Shown here: one piece after another, positions 34,021 through 42,527 of the stretch
How the letters are laid out: each line of letters opens with the position of its first letter
Numbering within the stretch: the first letter of the stretch is position 1
Source of the DNA: Streptomyces sp. MUM 178J
Lineage (GTDB): Bacteria > Actinomycetota > Actinomycetes > Streptomycetales > Streptomycetaceae
Direction of reading: 5' to 3'
DNA length: 64,000 bases
Assembly (NCBI RefSeq): GCF_022414575.1
Contig: NZ_JADWYQ010000032.1
Location: 15,336-79,335 of the forward strand
The notes under the pieces: generated by a model
Told to the model about the DNA's origin: nothing
Database searches by the model: none
The model's input: the letters and a program-made list of their open reading frames with translations, nothing else
Translations under genes and position numbers: made by a program

Positions 34021-34656
34021 TCACGGCTGGAGCCTGGCGACCTGCCATCCGGTGGCCGTCCGCTCGTAGCGGAGCCGCCGGTGCAGCCGGCTCCGCGCGG
34101 CGGACCAGAACTCCACGGAGTGCGGCTGCAGCCGGTATCCGACGAAGCGCTGCGGGCGCGGCAGCGGGATGCCCTCGGCTGCGTAACGATCGGCCTCGTC
34201 CTGCAGTCGGCGTGGATCGTCGAACGGCTCGCTCTGCCGGGAGGCGGTGGTCATCGGGTGCAGGCCGGGTGCGCGGCTGTGCCAGAGCCGGTCGTTCTCG
34301 TCGTTGTCCAGCCGTACGACGGGGCCCGAGACGCACAGCTGCCGTGCGGTCTCCCGCCAGTAGAAGAGGCCCGACGCCCAGCCGGTCTCGGCGATCTCGC
34401 GGCCCTTGCGGCTGGTGCTGTGCGTGGTGAACAGCAGCCCCTCGCCGGACACGTCGGTGACAGCGACGATCCGGTTGGAGGGACGTCCGCTCGCGTCGGC
34501 GGTGGCCAGGGCCAGGGCGTACGGTTCGCGTACACCGCTCTCGACGGCCGCCTTCAGCCAGGCGACAGCCGGTTTCATGGGTTCGGGCGGCGGGTCGTCG
34601 TACTCGGGGAAGTCGAGGCCGGCAACTCCGGTGAGACTCTCCAGTTCGCTGCTCAC
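34021..34656 (-). CDS. phzG: PhzG, FMN-dependent phenazine oxidase
   Basis: A 211-residue member of the pyridoxamine-5'-phosphate oxidase fold. It contains ALATADASGRPSNRIV, LLFTTHSTSRKGREI, GLFYWRETARQLCVSGPV and, near the end, GYRLQPHSVEFWSA, the FMN-binding and C-terminal family motif. PhzG oxidises hexahydrophenazine carboxylates towards phenazine-1-carboxylic or 1,6-dicarboxylic acid. I chose the GTG at 34656 because GGGGGAG precedes it; it lies 10 nt after the phzF stop. The length matches the family. Confidence 0.92.
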   Translation of the reverse strand: MSSELESLTGVAGLDFPEYDDPPPEPMKPAVAWLKAAVESGVREPYALALATADASGRPSNRIVAVTDVSGEGLLFTTHSTSRKGREIAETGWASGLFYWRETARQLCVSGPVVRLDNDENDRLWHSRAPGLHPMTTASRQSEPFDDPRRLQDEADRYAAEGIPLPRPQRFVGYRLQPHSVEFWSAARSRLHRRLRYERTATGWQVARLQP

Positions 34657-34666
34657 TACTCCCCCG

Positions 34667-35845
34667 TCAGACGTGGATGGTGCCATCGGCGGCGACGGCG
34701 CCGTGGCCGCTGACCCGCACCCGGGCGATCTCGCCGGCCGAGTCGAGAGCCGCCTCGGCGAACATGACCGAGCGTCTGCCCAGTCGGACGCCCTGGTGGA
34801 TCTCAACGGTCTTGCCGTACTTGGCGAGACCGTGCCGGGCCAGATGGATGGCGAGCGGACCGGCCGCGGAGCCCGTGGCCGCGTCCTCGACCACGCCGTA
34901 GGCGGGCGAGAACATCCGGGTCTGCCAGCGCCGGCCGTCCGGGGCGAAGCAGTTGGCCGCCATGTCCTCGAAGGCGGACAGCGCCCGATGGTCGGGGTGC
35001 AGCGTGTTCAGCGCGGCGATGTCCGGGAGCCCGATGAACACATGCCGGGGCCCGTTGCGGTAGATCTCCACCGGCAGGGTCGAGGAGTCGACGCCGAGAG
35101 CGGCGAGCAGCGCCTCGGCGTGCGCGTAGGGCCGCCACTCGGGGATCGGCTGCTCCATGGTGGCGTGTGCCACCTGGCCGCCCGGTGCGCGTACGACGTC
35201 GAACGGCACGACGCCCATCGCGGTCTCGAATTGCAGCCGGTCGACCCCGGCGTCGAGCGCGACCGCGACGGCCGTGCCGAGCAACGGGTGCCCGGCAAAG
35301 GGCAGTTCGTTTACCGGGGTGAAGATCCTGACCCGCAGATCCGCGTCACCACCCGTGGGCGGCAGCAGGAACGTCACCTCGGACAGGTTCATCTCCCGTG
35401 CGACCCCCTGCATCTGATCGGAGGTCAGGTCATCGGCATCGAAGAACACCGCGACCGGATTGCCCAGGAGAGGTTCCTTCGCGAAGGCGTCGACGACGAC
35501 GTAGCGGTGTCGGATGCCCCGGCCGGACCCGGATCCCCGGACGGCTGCCTGGACCTCGAAATGCTCCCGGTGCGTCACCGGTCCGCCGATCAGCGCGGCG
35601 GCCCGGTTCTCCGGCAGTACGGCGGGACGCTCGCCGTCCCAGACCATGACCGCGCCCCAGCGGTTGCCGGCCCGGTCGGCGATCCAGAACTTCTCGTGCA
35701 GGCCGGTGACGTGCCGCCAGTCCTCGACGACACCGTCGTGGTCCAGGTGCCGTTCGAGGTCGTCCACCGTGACAGCGGTGTCGCCGTCAAGGTCCCACCA
35801 GGCGATCTCCAGGGTCGTCGGCCGTGTCTGCTTGCTCCCGCTCAT
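34667..35845 (-). CDS. phzF: PhzF isomerase with an extra N-terminal alpha/beta domain
   Basis: A 392-residue protein, about 110 longer than ordinary PhzF. Residues 111-392 are PhzF: YVVVDAFAKEPLLGNPVAVF, the catalytic Glu155 in REMNLSEVTFL, RIFTPVNELPFAGHPLLGTA and DAATGSAAGPLA. PhzF isomerises trans-2,3-dihydro-3-hydroxyanthranilate, whose product dimerises to the phenazine skeleton. Residues 1-105 (TLEIAWWDLDGD, then GLHEKFWIADRAGNRWGAVMVWDG and HREHFEVQA) look like a YdhR/ABM-type dimeric barrel. The ATG at 35845 overlaps the phzE stop (ATGA), and no start codon lies near the PhzF boundary except a GTG about 20 residues upstream. The fusion therefore looks real. Confidence 0.9.
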   Translation of the reverse strand: MSGSKQTRPTTLEIAWWDLDGDTAVTVDDLERHLDHDGVVEDWRHVTGLHEKFWIADRAGNRWGAVMVWDGERPAVLPENRAAALIGGPVTHREHFEVQAAVRGSGSGRGIRHRYVVVDAFAKEPLLGNPVAVFFDADDLTSDQMQGVAREMNLSEVTFLLPPTGGDADLRVRIFTPVNELPFAGHPLLGTAVAVALDAGVDRLQFETAMGVVPFDVVRAPGGQVAHATMEQPIPEWRPYAHAEALLAALGVDSSTLPVEIYRNGPRHVFIGLPDIAALNTLHPDHRALSAFEDMAANCFAPDGRRWQTRMFSPAYGVVEDAATGSAAGPLAIHLARHGLAKYGKTVEIHQGVRLGRRSVMFAEAALDSAGEIARVRVSGHGAVAADGTIHV

Positions 35846-37716
35846 TCGCCCAGCACCCATTCGGTCATGTTGGTGAGGATTCGTGGTCCGTCGACGGTGA
35901 GCAGCGACTCCGGATGGAACTGCAGCGACGCGAACCGGTGTCCACGCAGCGCATGCACCTCCTCGGTGTCCGGGTCGCGGCTGATCTCCACCGGTCCGCC
36001 GGGGCCGGCGTCCCGGCGGTCGGCGGTGGCGTGGGCCTCGAAGGCGTTGTAGAAGCCCACGCGTTCGGGCGAGCCGAACAGGTCGATGCGCCGCTGTACG
36101 CCCTGGTTGGGGCTGGTGCGCCGCACCACTGGCAGACCGAGCCGTCGGGCCAGCACCTGATGGCTCAGGCACACGGCCAGCATCGGGCGCCGCTCGGCCA
36201 GCAGTTCGCCGATGATCCGGTCCAGGGCGACGATCTTCGGATCACCGGTGTCGCAGGGGTCGCCGGGCCCGGGGCCGACGATGACCATGTCGTGGTCGTG
36301 GGTCTCGTACGGCTCGTCGAAGCGCCGTACGGTGACCGCGAGCCCGAGGGCGCGCAGCTGGTGTTCGAGCATCGAGGTGAAGGTGTCCTCGGCGTCGACC
36401 ACGAGCACCTTGTGCCCGTCCAGCCGCTTGGAGCGGGCATAGCGGGCCGCGTCGGCCGTGGTCCAGAAGCCGGCTATGCCCTCATTGCGCTGGCTCAGCG
36501 AGGACAGCACTTCGGGGTGGCCGGCGAACCCCCGGCGGGACTCCGCCTCCCCGAACGCCGCCAGCAGCGCAGAGGCCTTCGCCCGGGTCTCGGCGACCTC
36601 GCCCATCGGGTCGGAGTGCCGCACCAGGGTGGAGCCGACCGAGAGGGACAGGCGCCCGGTGGGGTCGATCGCGGCGCTGCGGATGAGGATCGCGGAATCC
36701 AGCGTCCGCTCGCCCGTCTCGTCGCTGCCGACCAGGCCGATGATGCCGCTGTAGTAGCCGCGGCCGCCCGGTTCGTAGCGCTCGATCACCCGCGCCGCGC
36801 TCTCGACAGGGCTTCCGGTGACGGTGGGCGCGAACATGGTCTCGCGCAGCACCTCGGACACACCCCGCTCTGTGCGCCCCTGGATGTGGTACTCGGTGTG
36901 GGCGACCCGGGCCATCTCCTTCAGGTGCGGGCCGCTCACCGCCACCGTGCCCGGCAGACAGAGCCGGCACATCATCTTCAGTTCCTCGTCGACCACCATG
37001 TACAGCTCCTCGGCCTCCTTGCGGTCGGCGAGGAACTCGGTGACGCCGCTCAGTGTGGGGCCGCCGACCGGGTACCGGTAGGTACCGCTGATCGGGTTCA
37101 TCCGGACGATGTCCCCGGTCAGGCCGACATGACGCTCCGGCGAGGCGCCAACGAGGGTCACCGACCCGGTGCGCACCAGGAACGTCCAGTACGCCCCGCG
37201 TTCGGCCGCGAGCAGCTCCCGGAACGCCGCCAGGGCGACGCCCGGACCGTGGTCGGTGATATCCGCGACGTAGGTGCGCTTGATGACGAAGTTGGCGCCC
37301 TGGCCGGTGCCGATCTCGTTCGCGAGGACCGCCTCGACGGTCCTCGCGTACACGGTGTCGTCGGCGTCGAAGTGCCCGCCGGTCAGCCGCACCTGACGGC
37401 GCGGCAGCCGGGACAGCACCGAGGAGACGGGGTGGTGCTCCGCACCGGTCACCGTCATCGCAATCAGTGGTGTGCCGTCGTCGGGCGCGGGGTGGCCGCG
37501 CTCGACGAGTTGGCGGTACGGCACCACGATCAGCGTGTCGCTGCTCGCGCTGCTGGAGGCCGGGCGCCGGGCGAGGTCGATCGCGTCGAGCGAGGTGGGG
37601 TAGCCGGTCCCACCGGTGATCACCTGTACCCGGCAGCCGTGTTCGTCCGTCCGGCAGATCAGCGCGTAGTCGTCGGCGTCGTCCTTCAATACGGCGTCGA
37701 GCAGGTCTCCCCTCAT
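35842..37716 (-). CDS. phzE: PhzE, 2-amino-2-desoxyisochorismate synthase
   Basis: A 624-residue fusion of a chorismate-binding (TrpE-like) domain with a class I glutamine amidotransferase. The first part has GANFVIKRTYVADI, GASPERHVG, RMNPISGTYRYP, EELYMVVDEELKMM and GYYSGIIGL. The second part has the nucleophile cysteine in LAVCLSHQVLARRLG and QFHPESLLT with the catalytic His. It makes ADIC from chorismate and glutamine, the first committed phenazine step. The ATG follows GGAG and overlaps the phzD stop (ATGA at 37713-37716). Confidence 0.95.
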   Translation of the reverse strand: MRGDLLDAVLKDDADDYALICRTDEHGCRVQVITGGTGYPTSLDAIDLARRPASSSASSDTLIVVPYRQLVERGHPAPDDGTPLIAMTVTGAEHHPVSSVLSRLPRRQVRLTGGHFDADDTVYARTVEAVLANEIGTGQGANFVIKRTYVADITDHGPGVALAAFRELLAAERGAYWTFLVRTGSVTLVGASPERHVGLTGDIVRMNPISGTYRYPVGGPTLSGVTEFLADRKEAEELYMVVDEELKMMCRLCLPGTVAVSGPHLKEMARVAHTEYHIQGRTERGVSEVLRETMFAPTVTGSPVESAARVIERYEPGGRGYYSGIIGLVGSDETGERTLDSAILIRSAAIDPTGRLSLSVGSTLVRHSDPMGEVAETRAKASALLAAFGEAESRRGFAGHPEVLSSLSQRNEGIAGFWTTADAARYARSKRLDGHKVLVVDAEDTFTSMLEHQLRALGLAVTVRRFDEPYETHDHDMVIVGPGPGDPCDTGDPKIVALDRIIGELLAERRPMLAVCLSHQVLARRLGLPVVRRTSPNQGVQRRIDLFGSPERVGFYNAFEAHATADRRDAGPGGPVEISRDPDTEEVHALRGHRFASLQFHPESLLTVDGPRILTNMTEWVLGE

Positions 37717-38336
37717 GGCACCAACTCCTCGGCCGTGGCGACCCGGGCACAGCAACTCGCCGTGTGCTGAAGGGTCTGCCGGTGCTTGTCGGCGGAGAAG
37801 TCGCCGATAGCGTCCCCGGCCAGGAAGACCTGTACGTCGTTGCTGTAGGCATCCAACGCGGTGGTGAGGATGCCGACGTGGCCGTACACCCCGCACACCA
37901 CGAGCTGGTCGCGGCCCTCAGCCCGCATCCGGGCCAGCAGGTCGGTACGGAAGAACGCGCTGTAGCGCCACTTCGTGAACGTCCAGTCGGCGGCGTCCGG
38001 GGCCAGTTCGGCGGCGATCGCCCGGTCCGCGTCGGAGCTGGTCATGCCCGCTCCCCAGAAGTCCTGGAGCAGCCCGCGGTCCTCCGCTGTCATCCGGCCC
38101 GGCTGGGCCGTGTAGGCGACCCGGACAGCACGGTCCGCGCAACGCCTGCGGAGTGCCGCCGCGTTGTCGACCAGTCGGGCTCGCATCTCCGGCGCGAACG
38201 CCGCGAGGAAGTAGTTCTGCATGTCGTGGACGAGCAGCACGGCCCGCTCCGGCCGGACGGTCCAGTCGACGACGCCGACCGGCATGTCCCGCCGTGTGGG
38301 CAGCTCGTACGGCACGACTCTGAGCTTCAGGCTCAT
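37713..38336 (-). CDS. phzD: PhzD, isochorismatase-family hydrolase
   Basis: A 207-residue enzyme releasing pyruvate from ADIC to give trans-2,3-dihydro-3-hydroxyanthranilate. Catalytic Asp38 (VLLVHDMQNYFL) and Lys122 (FTKWRYSAFF) fall at the same numbers as in the characterised Pseudomonas PhzD as I recall it. VVCGVYGHVGILTTALDAY is the usual third motif. The length is normal. It is coupled on both sides by ATGA overlaps, to phzC upstream and phzE downstream. Confidence 0.96.
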   Translation of the reverse strand: MSLKLRVVPYELPTRRDMPVGVVDWTVRPERAVLLVHDMQNYFLAAFAPEMRARLVDNAAALRRRCADRAVRVAYTAQPGRMTAEDRGLLQDFWGAGMTSSDADRAIAAELAPDAADWTFTKWRYSAFFRTDLLARMRAEGRDQLVVCGVYGHVGILTTALDAYSNDVQVFLAGDAIGDFSADKHRQTLQHTASCCARVATAEELVP

Positions 38337-39589
38337 GACAACCCCTGTCTTGTCAGAACAGACTGGCCGCGAGGCTCACCGAGCTGCTCACCGGCACCCG
38401 GCCACGCCGAGACAACCTCCGCCGCCTGGGCCGGATCGAGCCTCGGATCGCACAGGCTCGGCGCGCCCACGGCTGGCTGGAGCCCGCCGGGCGCGAGTGC
38501 GCCCGGGGAGCCCCCGGCGCACTCGTCGACCGCATACGGGCTGGCCTCCAGATGGAGCCCGTGCCCGTGCACGCCCGCCTTGTCCAGGGCCGCCGTGAAC
38601 CGGCGGACCTCGTCGACGGCCGTGCCGACGTGCCGCGTCTTGGTCCCGTCCGGCCGCTTGACGGTGTTGGCGTGCAGCGGATCGCACAGCCAGAGCACCG
38701 GATGGCCCGCGTCCCGGACCCTGCGAGCGAGGCCGGGCAACCGTTCGGCGACGGCGTCCGGACCCATCCGCACGATCAGTGCGAGACGGCCGGGATCGCG
38801 GTACGGGTCCAGGCGGGCGCACAGTTCGAGCAGCTCGGCGGCCGTGATGTCCGGTCCGACCTTGCAGGCGACAGGGTTGACGACGCCGGCCAGCAGGTCG
38901 ACATGGGCGCCGTCGAGCTGCCGGGTGCGCTCGCCAATCCACGGCCAGTGGGTCGAGCCGAGCAGCTTCCGGTCCTCGCTGAGCGGGCGGAGTTGCGGCC
39001 GCTCGTAGTCCAGCACCAGCGCCTCATGGCTGGTCCACAGCATTCTGTCGGCGTCCCGCGCCGCCCAGGCGCCGTCGGTCCGCCACCCAAGGTGCTCCAT
39101 CGCCTCTCGAGCCGTCATGAAGCACATCAGCAGCCGCAGCGGATCGGCCCGTCTGCTATACGTGTCCGGTTCGGGCAGGTTGACCATGTGGCCCCGGTAG
39201 ACCGGCAGCGGAACCGGGCCGTCGATGCCCTCGAAGGGACTGGAGCGGGGCTTGGCGAACTGCCCGGCGATCCGGCCGACCCGCACGACCGGCAGCCCCG
39301 AGCGGGCACCCAACAGGTCGGCGAGCCTGTTCACCAGATCAGACTTGGTTTCGATGTGCCCTTTACGGCATTCATCGGGATGCTCGGCGCAGTCGCCAAC
39401 CTGCAGAATCAGGGCCTCGCCGCGCGCCACCGCCGCGAGTCTCTTGCGCAGTGCGGCGACCTGCTCGGCGTCGACAAGGGAATCGGTGGCCGCCAGGACG
39501 TTGCGCACCTGGGCGGCTTGGTACGGATCGCTCCATTCCGGCTGTTGCGCAGCCGGCAAGAACTGCTTGACAGAGCGTTGGTGCTTCAC
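38333..39589 (-). CDS. phzC: PhzC, class II DAHP synthase
   Basis: About 418 residues, plant/class II 3-deoxy-D-arabino-heptulosonate-7-phosphate synthase. QVGDCAEHPDECRKGHIE, RVGRIAGQFAKPRSSPFE, HWPWIGERTRQLDGAHV, NPVACKVGPDITAAEL and WLCDPLHANTV are family motifs with metal and PEP ligands. It raises shikimate-pathway flux for phenazine synthesis and is typically feedback-insensitive. The GTG at 39589 (VKHQRSVKQFLP) is my choice; the open frame begins further upstream. It starts 58 nt after phzB. Confidence 0.92.
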   Translation of the reverse strand: MKHQRSVKQFLPAAQQPEWSDPYQAAQVRNVLAATDSLVDAEQVAALRKRLAAVARGEALILQVGDCAEHPDECRKGHIETKSDLVNRLADLLGARSGLPVVRVGRIAGQFAKPRSSPFEGIDGPVPLPVYRGHMVNLPEPDTYSRRADPLRLLMCFMTAREAMEHLGWRTDGAWAARDADRMLWTSHEALVLDYERPQLRPLSEDRKLLGSTHWPWIGERTRQLDGAHVDLLAGVVNPVACKVGPDITAAELLELCARLDPYRDPGRLALIVRMGPDAVAERLPGLARRVRDAGHPVLWLCDPLHANTVKRPDGTKTRHVGTAVDEVRRFTAALDKAGVHGHGLHLEASPYAVDECAGGSPGALAPGGLQPAVGAPSLCDPRLDPAQAAEVVSAWPGAGEQLGEPRGQSVLTRQGLS

Positions 39590-39647
39590 GTTCGAACCCA
39601 CCCCCGCGGGGTTACTTGCGAGCGAGATGTAAACAGCACTTACCGTT

Positions 39648-40136
39648 TCAGGTGGGGATTCCCTCCCGCACAATGAGCGGAACCTCGATGCCGAGTGAAC
39701 GGAACTGCTGGACCGGGTTCATGAATTCCCGCTGCTGCTTGATCTTCCCGTTCTCGAAACGGAAGTAGTGCAGGAAGTGGTTTTCGTAGTGGCCCTCCGG
39801 ATAGCCGGGGAACAGGATCTTCCCGGTACCGTTGCACTCGACCCAGAACTGGTCCGGATCCTGCGTGTCGAAAATCTCGACGTCGATCCACTGCCAGTCC
39901 GGGAAGCATTTGAGCGACCACACCGCGTGCTCAGCCAGCCGGTCACGGCCTCGAATGACGATGGGCTCACCCGTGTCCGTCGTCCACAGGCCACCCTGCC
40001 CGTCCTCCGTGAAGAGCTCATGACGACGCAGCCGGTCCTGCCCGCGCGTATTCATGTACCGCACAACGACCTGGCGATTGTGCTCACGATTTCCAGCGTT
40101 TTCTTCGGATATTGCAGGCGTGCTCGTTTCAGGCAT
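39648..40136 (-). CDS. phzB: PhzA/B-family phenazine condensation protein
   Basis: A 162-residue NTF2-like protein of the PhzA/B family, which assists condensation of two C6 units into the tricycle. VVRYMNTRGQDRLRRHELF, EDGQGGLWTTDTGEPIVIRG, EHAVWSLKCFPDWQW, FWVECNGTGKILFPGYP and REFMNPVQQFRSLGIEVP follow Pseudomonas PhzB closely. Only one copy is present, as in most non-pseudomonad clusters. The ATG at 40136 follows GGGGGA. It is first in the phenazine operon, with 251 nt of non-coding DNA upstream likely holding the promoter. Confidence 0.95.
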   Translation of the reverse strand: MPETSTPAISEENAGNREHNRQVVVRYMNTRGQDRLRRHELFTEDGQGGLWTTDTGEPIVIRGRDRLAEHAVWSLKCFPDWQWIDVEIFDTQDPDQFWVECNGTGKILFPGYPEGHYENHFLHYFRFENGKIKQQREFMNPVQQFRSLGIEVPLIVREGIPT

Positions 40137-40387
40137 TTTTCCCCCGTCTGACGCGATGTCCTGCGGCGCATTTTGCAGCGCGCTCGGCGATGCATCCGAG
40201 ATGGACGCGCCTTCGATGTTCACGGACGCTATCAACGCCCACTCCGCACCTGCAATTTTCCGCTGCCTCATGAGAATGCGCGCCTTCCGATTACACCTGT
40301 CGCACCCCAAGCGGAATCACGGGTACCGCCGAAACAACGACGCCGACATGATGGTTGAAATGGCAACAGTCGGCCCCTCGAGATTCT

Positions 40388-41635
40388 TTACAAAAAATCC
40401 CCGAGTTCTTCGAGACGTGACCGTAGAAACTCCCGTTCCACGGCGTTCTCGGTCCTCGCGAGCGCTTCCCGATAGGCGGCCCGGGCCTCGTCCATACGGT
40501 CCAGTCGGCGCAGGAAATCGGCCCGAGCAGCCGCGAAGTACTGGTAGGCGGTCAATTGCGGTTCGGCGGACAGTTCCCCCAGCGCCTGAAGACCGGCGGC
40601 CGGCCCGTACGCCTGCCCGACCGCGATGGCCCGGTTGAGTGCCACCACCGGTGACGGCCACACCTCCAGCATGGTGTCGTACAGGCCGATGATGCCGGGC
40701 CAGTCGGTGGCCTCCCAGCTCGGCGCCCGGGCGTGCTCGGCCGCGATCGCCGCCATCAGCGCATACCGGGTCGGCGGCTGGTGCCGCAGCGCAGACCTGA
40801 CCAGCCGCACCCCTTCCCGGATCTCCTCGGCGTGCCACAGCGTCCGGTCCTGCTCGGACAGCAACGCCAGCGAACCATCGGGCCGCGTACGCGTACGGCG
40901 TCGTGCGTCGGTGAGCACGATGAGTGCGAGCAGCCCCGTTGTCCCGGACTGCGCGGGCAGCAACTCGCGGAGCACCCGTGCCAGATGCAACGCCCGCTCG
41001 ATCAAATCACGCCGCTGCAACCGCTCACCCGACGGCGCTGTGTGCCCCGTGCTGAACACCAGATGCACGACATCCAGTACGGCGTCCAGCCGGGCCGGCA
41101 GTTCCTCGGGCGACGGCTCCCGGTACGGGATCCCGGCAACCTTGATCTTCTTCTTACCCCGGGTGATCCGGGCCGCCATCGTCGATTCTGAGACGAGCAA
41201 TGCCCGGGCGACCTCGGCAGTGGACAGACCGCACACCAGCCGCAGTGTGAGCCCCACCCGGGTGTCGACGTGCAACGAGGGATGACAGCACGTGAAGATC
41301 AACCGCAGCCGGTCATCCGGAATGTCCTGGTCGGCGATGTCCCGGTCGGCGGGCGGCGCGACGTCGTCACCGACCAGCAACGGCAGCTTCCCCCGGAAGA
41401 TGTCGTGCCGACGCAACGCGTCCAGAGCCCGCCGCCGCGCAACCGTGGTCAGCCACGCCTCAGGCCGGCTCGGCACCCCGTCCTCAGCCCACTGCTGCAA
41501 CGCCTGGGCGTAGGCATCCTGGACGCACTCCTCAGCAAGGTCGAGATCCCGGGTGACCCGCGCCGTCGCCGCGAGCACGAAGCCCCACTGCAGGCGGTGC
41601 GCCTCGGCGACGGCGGCGGCGACAGTCGTGTTCAT
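40388..41635 (-). CDS. ECF-type RNA polymerase sigma factor with C-terminal extension (ECF42-like)
   Basis: A 415-residue ECF sigma factor: sigma2 (EAHRLQWGFVLAATARVTRDLDLAEECVQDAYAQAL, with AWLTTVARRRALDALRR), then sigma4 (IFTCCHPSLH, LRLVCGLSTAEVARALLVSESTMAARITRGKKKI). About 230 further helical residues resemble the TPR-like C-terminal part of the ECF42 group. ECF42 factors pair with a DGPF-domain protein instead of a classical anti-sigma factor, and such a gene is 35 nt upstream. It lies at the head of the phenazine cluster, the only regulator-like gene there, so it may control it; this is positional inference. Confidence 0.88.
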   Translation of the reverse strand: MNTTVAAAVAEAHRLQWGFVLAATARVTRDLDLAEECVQDAYAQALQQWAEDGVPSRPEAWLTTVARRRALDALRRHDIFRGKLPLLVGDDVAPPADRDIADQDIPDDRLRLIFTCCHPSLHVDTRVGLTLRLVCGLSTAEVARALLVSESTMAARITRGKKKIKVAGIPYREPSPEELPARLDAVLDVVHLVFSTGHTAPSGERLQRRDLIERALHLARVLRELLPAQSGTTGLLALIVLTDARRRTRTRPDGSLALLSEQDRTLWHAEEIREGVRLVRSALRHQPPTRYALMAAIAAEHARAPSWEATDWPGIIGLYDTMLEVWPSPVVALNRAIAVGQAYGPAAGLQALGELSAEPQLTAYQYFAAARADFLRRLDRMDEARAAYREALARTENAVEREFLRSRLEELGDFL

Positions 41636-41670
41636 CAGGGTACGGGCGTCCGGGACCCGGTCGGCGGGGC

Positions 41671-42024
41671 TCAGACACCCGGCACGGACCGGATCGGCCG
41701 CACCTCGACCCCGCCGTCGGGCACAGGAATCTGCTGGGCCACGGCGAGCGCCTCATCCAGGTCTTCCGCCTCGATCAGGAAGTACCCGGCGACGACCTCC
41801 TTCGACTCCACGAAGACCCCGTCGCTGATCCGCACCCCACCGTCGACGTCCCGCCGCACCGAGGTCGCCGTCGACGTCGGATGCAGCCGCTGCCCGCGCC
41901 GGACGTTCCCCTCGTTGCACCGCATGAAGTCCTGGAACCGCCTCACCAGAGCCGCGTCCTCGGCCGGCTCCAGCTCGCTCGTCGCGTCCTCGCTCTCATA
42001 GACCAACAACAAGTATTCAGCCAC
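41671..42024 (-). CDS. DGPF/YCII-domain protein, partner of the ECF sigma factor
   Basis: A 117-residue protein of the YCII-related DGPF family: MAEYLLLVYESED at the start, then SDGVFVESKEVVAGYFLIEAEDLDEALAVAQQIP and a VEVRPI strand. In most members the central motif is DGPF; here it is DGVF. These proteins are almost always encoded beside ECF42 sigma factors, and the sigma gene follows 35 nt downstream. The biochemical role is unknown for the family as I know it. Confidence 0.85.
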   Translation of the reverse strand: MAEYLLLVYESEDATSELEPAEDAALVRRFQDFMRCNEGNVRRGQRLHPTSTATSVRRDVDGGVRISDGVFVESKEVVAGYFLIEAEDLDEALAVAQQIPVPDGGVEVRPIRSVPGV

Positions 42025-42527
42025 GATTCGCGCCTCCCCGTTGATGCGACATTGGCCAGCTCACGCTACCGCATCGGTCTTTCCCGACACGGTGAGTCGA
42101 CGTGACGCCGACCCGAAAGCCGAACACGAGAGGCACATCCGTGCGCACCCTGTGAAGGCGCGGGAAATCCGCCTTAACGCCGGGCCCGGTCAGGTTTCTT
42201 CTTCCACGTCCTGGATCCACGTCTGGAAGAAACCTCGCGCTGCGCATCCACACGACCGCCTCTCCCCGTGTCTCGTCGAGGCCGGTGGCCAACGTCGTCG
42301 ATCCGGAGATCCGCGTTAATCCCAGGTCCCTGCGGGGCGAGCGCGTGCGCGAGCCGCAAGTGGCTACGACGGTCCCGACGTGGTCGTACCCCAATTCCGT
42401 GACCGGTTCCTCCCGTAGTTCGACCGTGAGAGCCGCGACCGCCGCATCGACCTCCGCCTCTCCGGCCGGGCCGACCGGGCTCGCGCAGGGGGCTGTCCAG
42501 TCAACGGCTGATCTTGGTTGTTGGGGG
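42025..42527. other. Non-coding or decayed stretch near the right edge of the island
   Basis: About 500 nt without a credible gene. Frames exist on both strands, but they lack ribosome sites and known motifs. The region probably contains the promoter of the DGPF-sigma pair at its left end and degraded insertion DNA towards the IS256-type fragment. A TTCTTCCAC...GTCTGGAAGAA inverted repeat is visible near 42196-42233. I cannot assign it. Confidence 0.4.

Noticed and set aside
35846..36172. Longer phzF frame starting at 36172
   Set aside because: It would run over 300 nt into phzE; the ATGA overlap at 35842-35845 gives a natural start.
42017..42394. Minus-strand frame of 125 codons upstream of the DGPF gene
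   Set aside because: No ribosome site, no motif, overlaps the DGPF start; I treat the stretch as non-coding.
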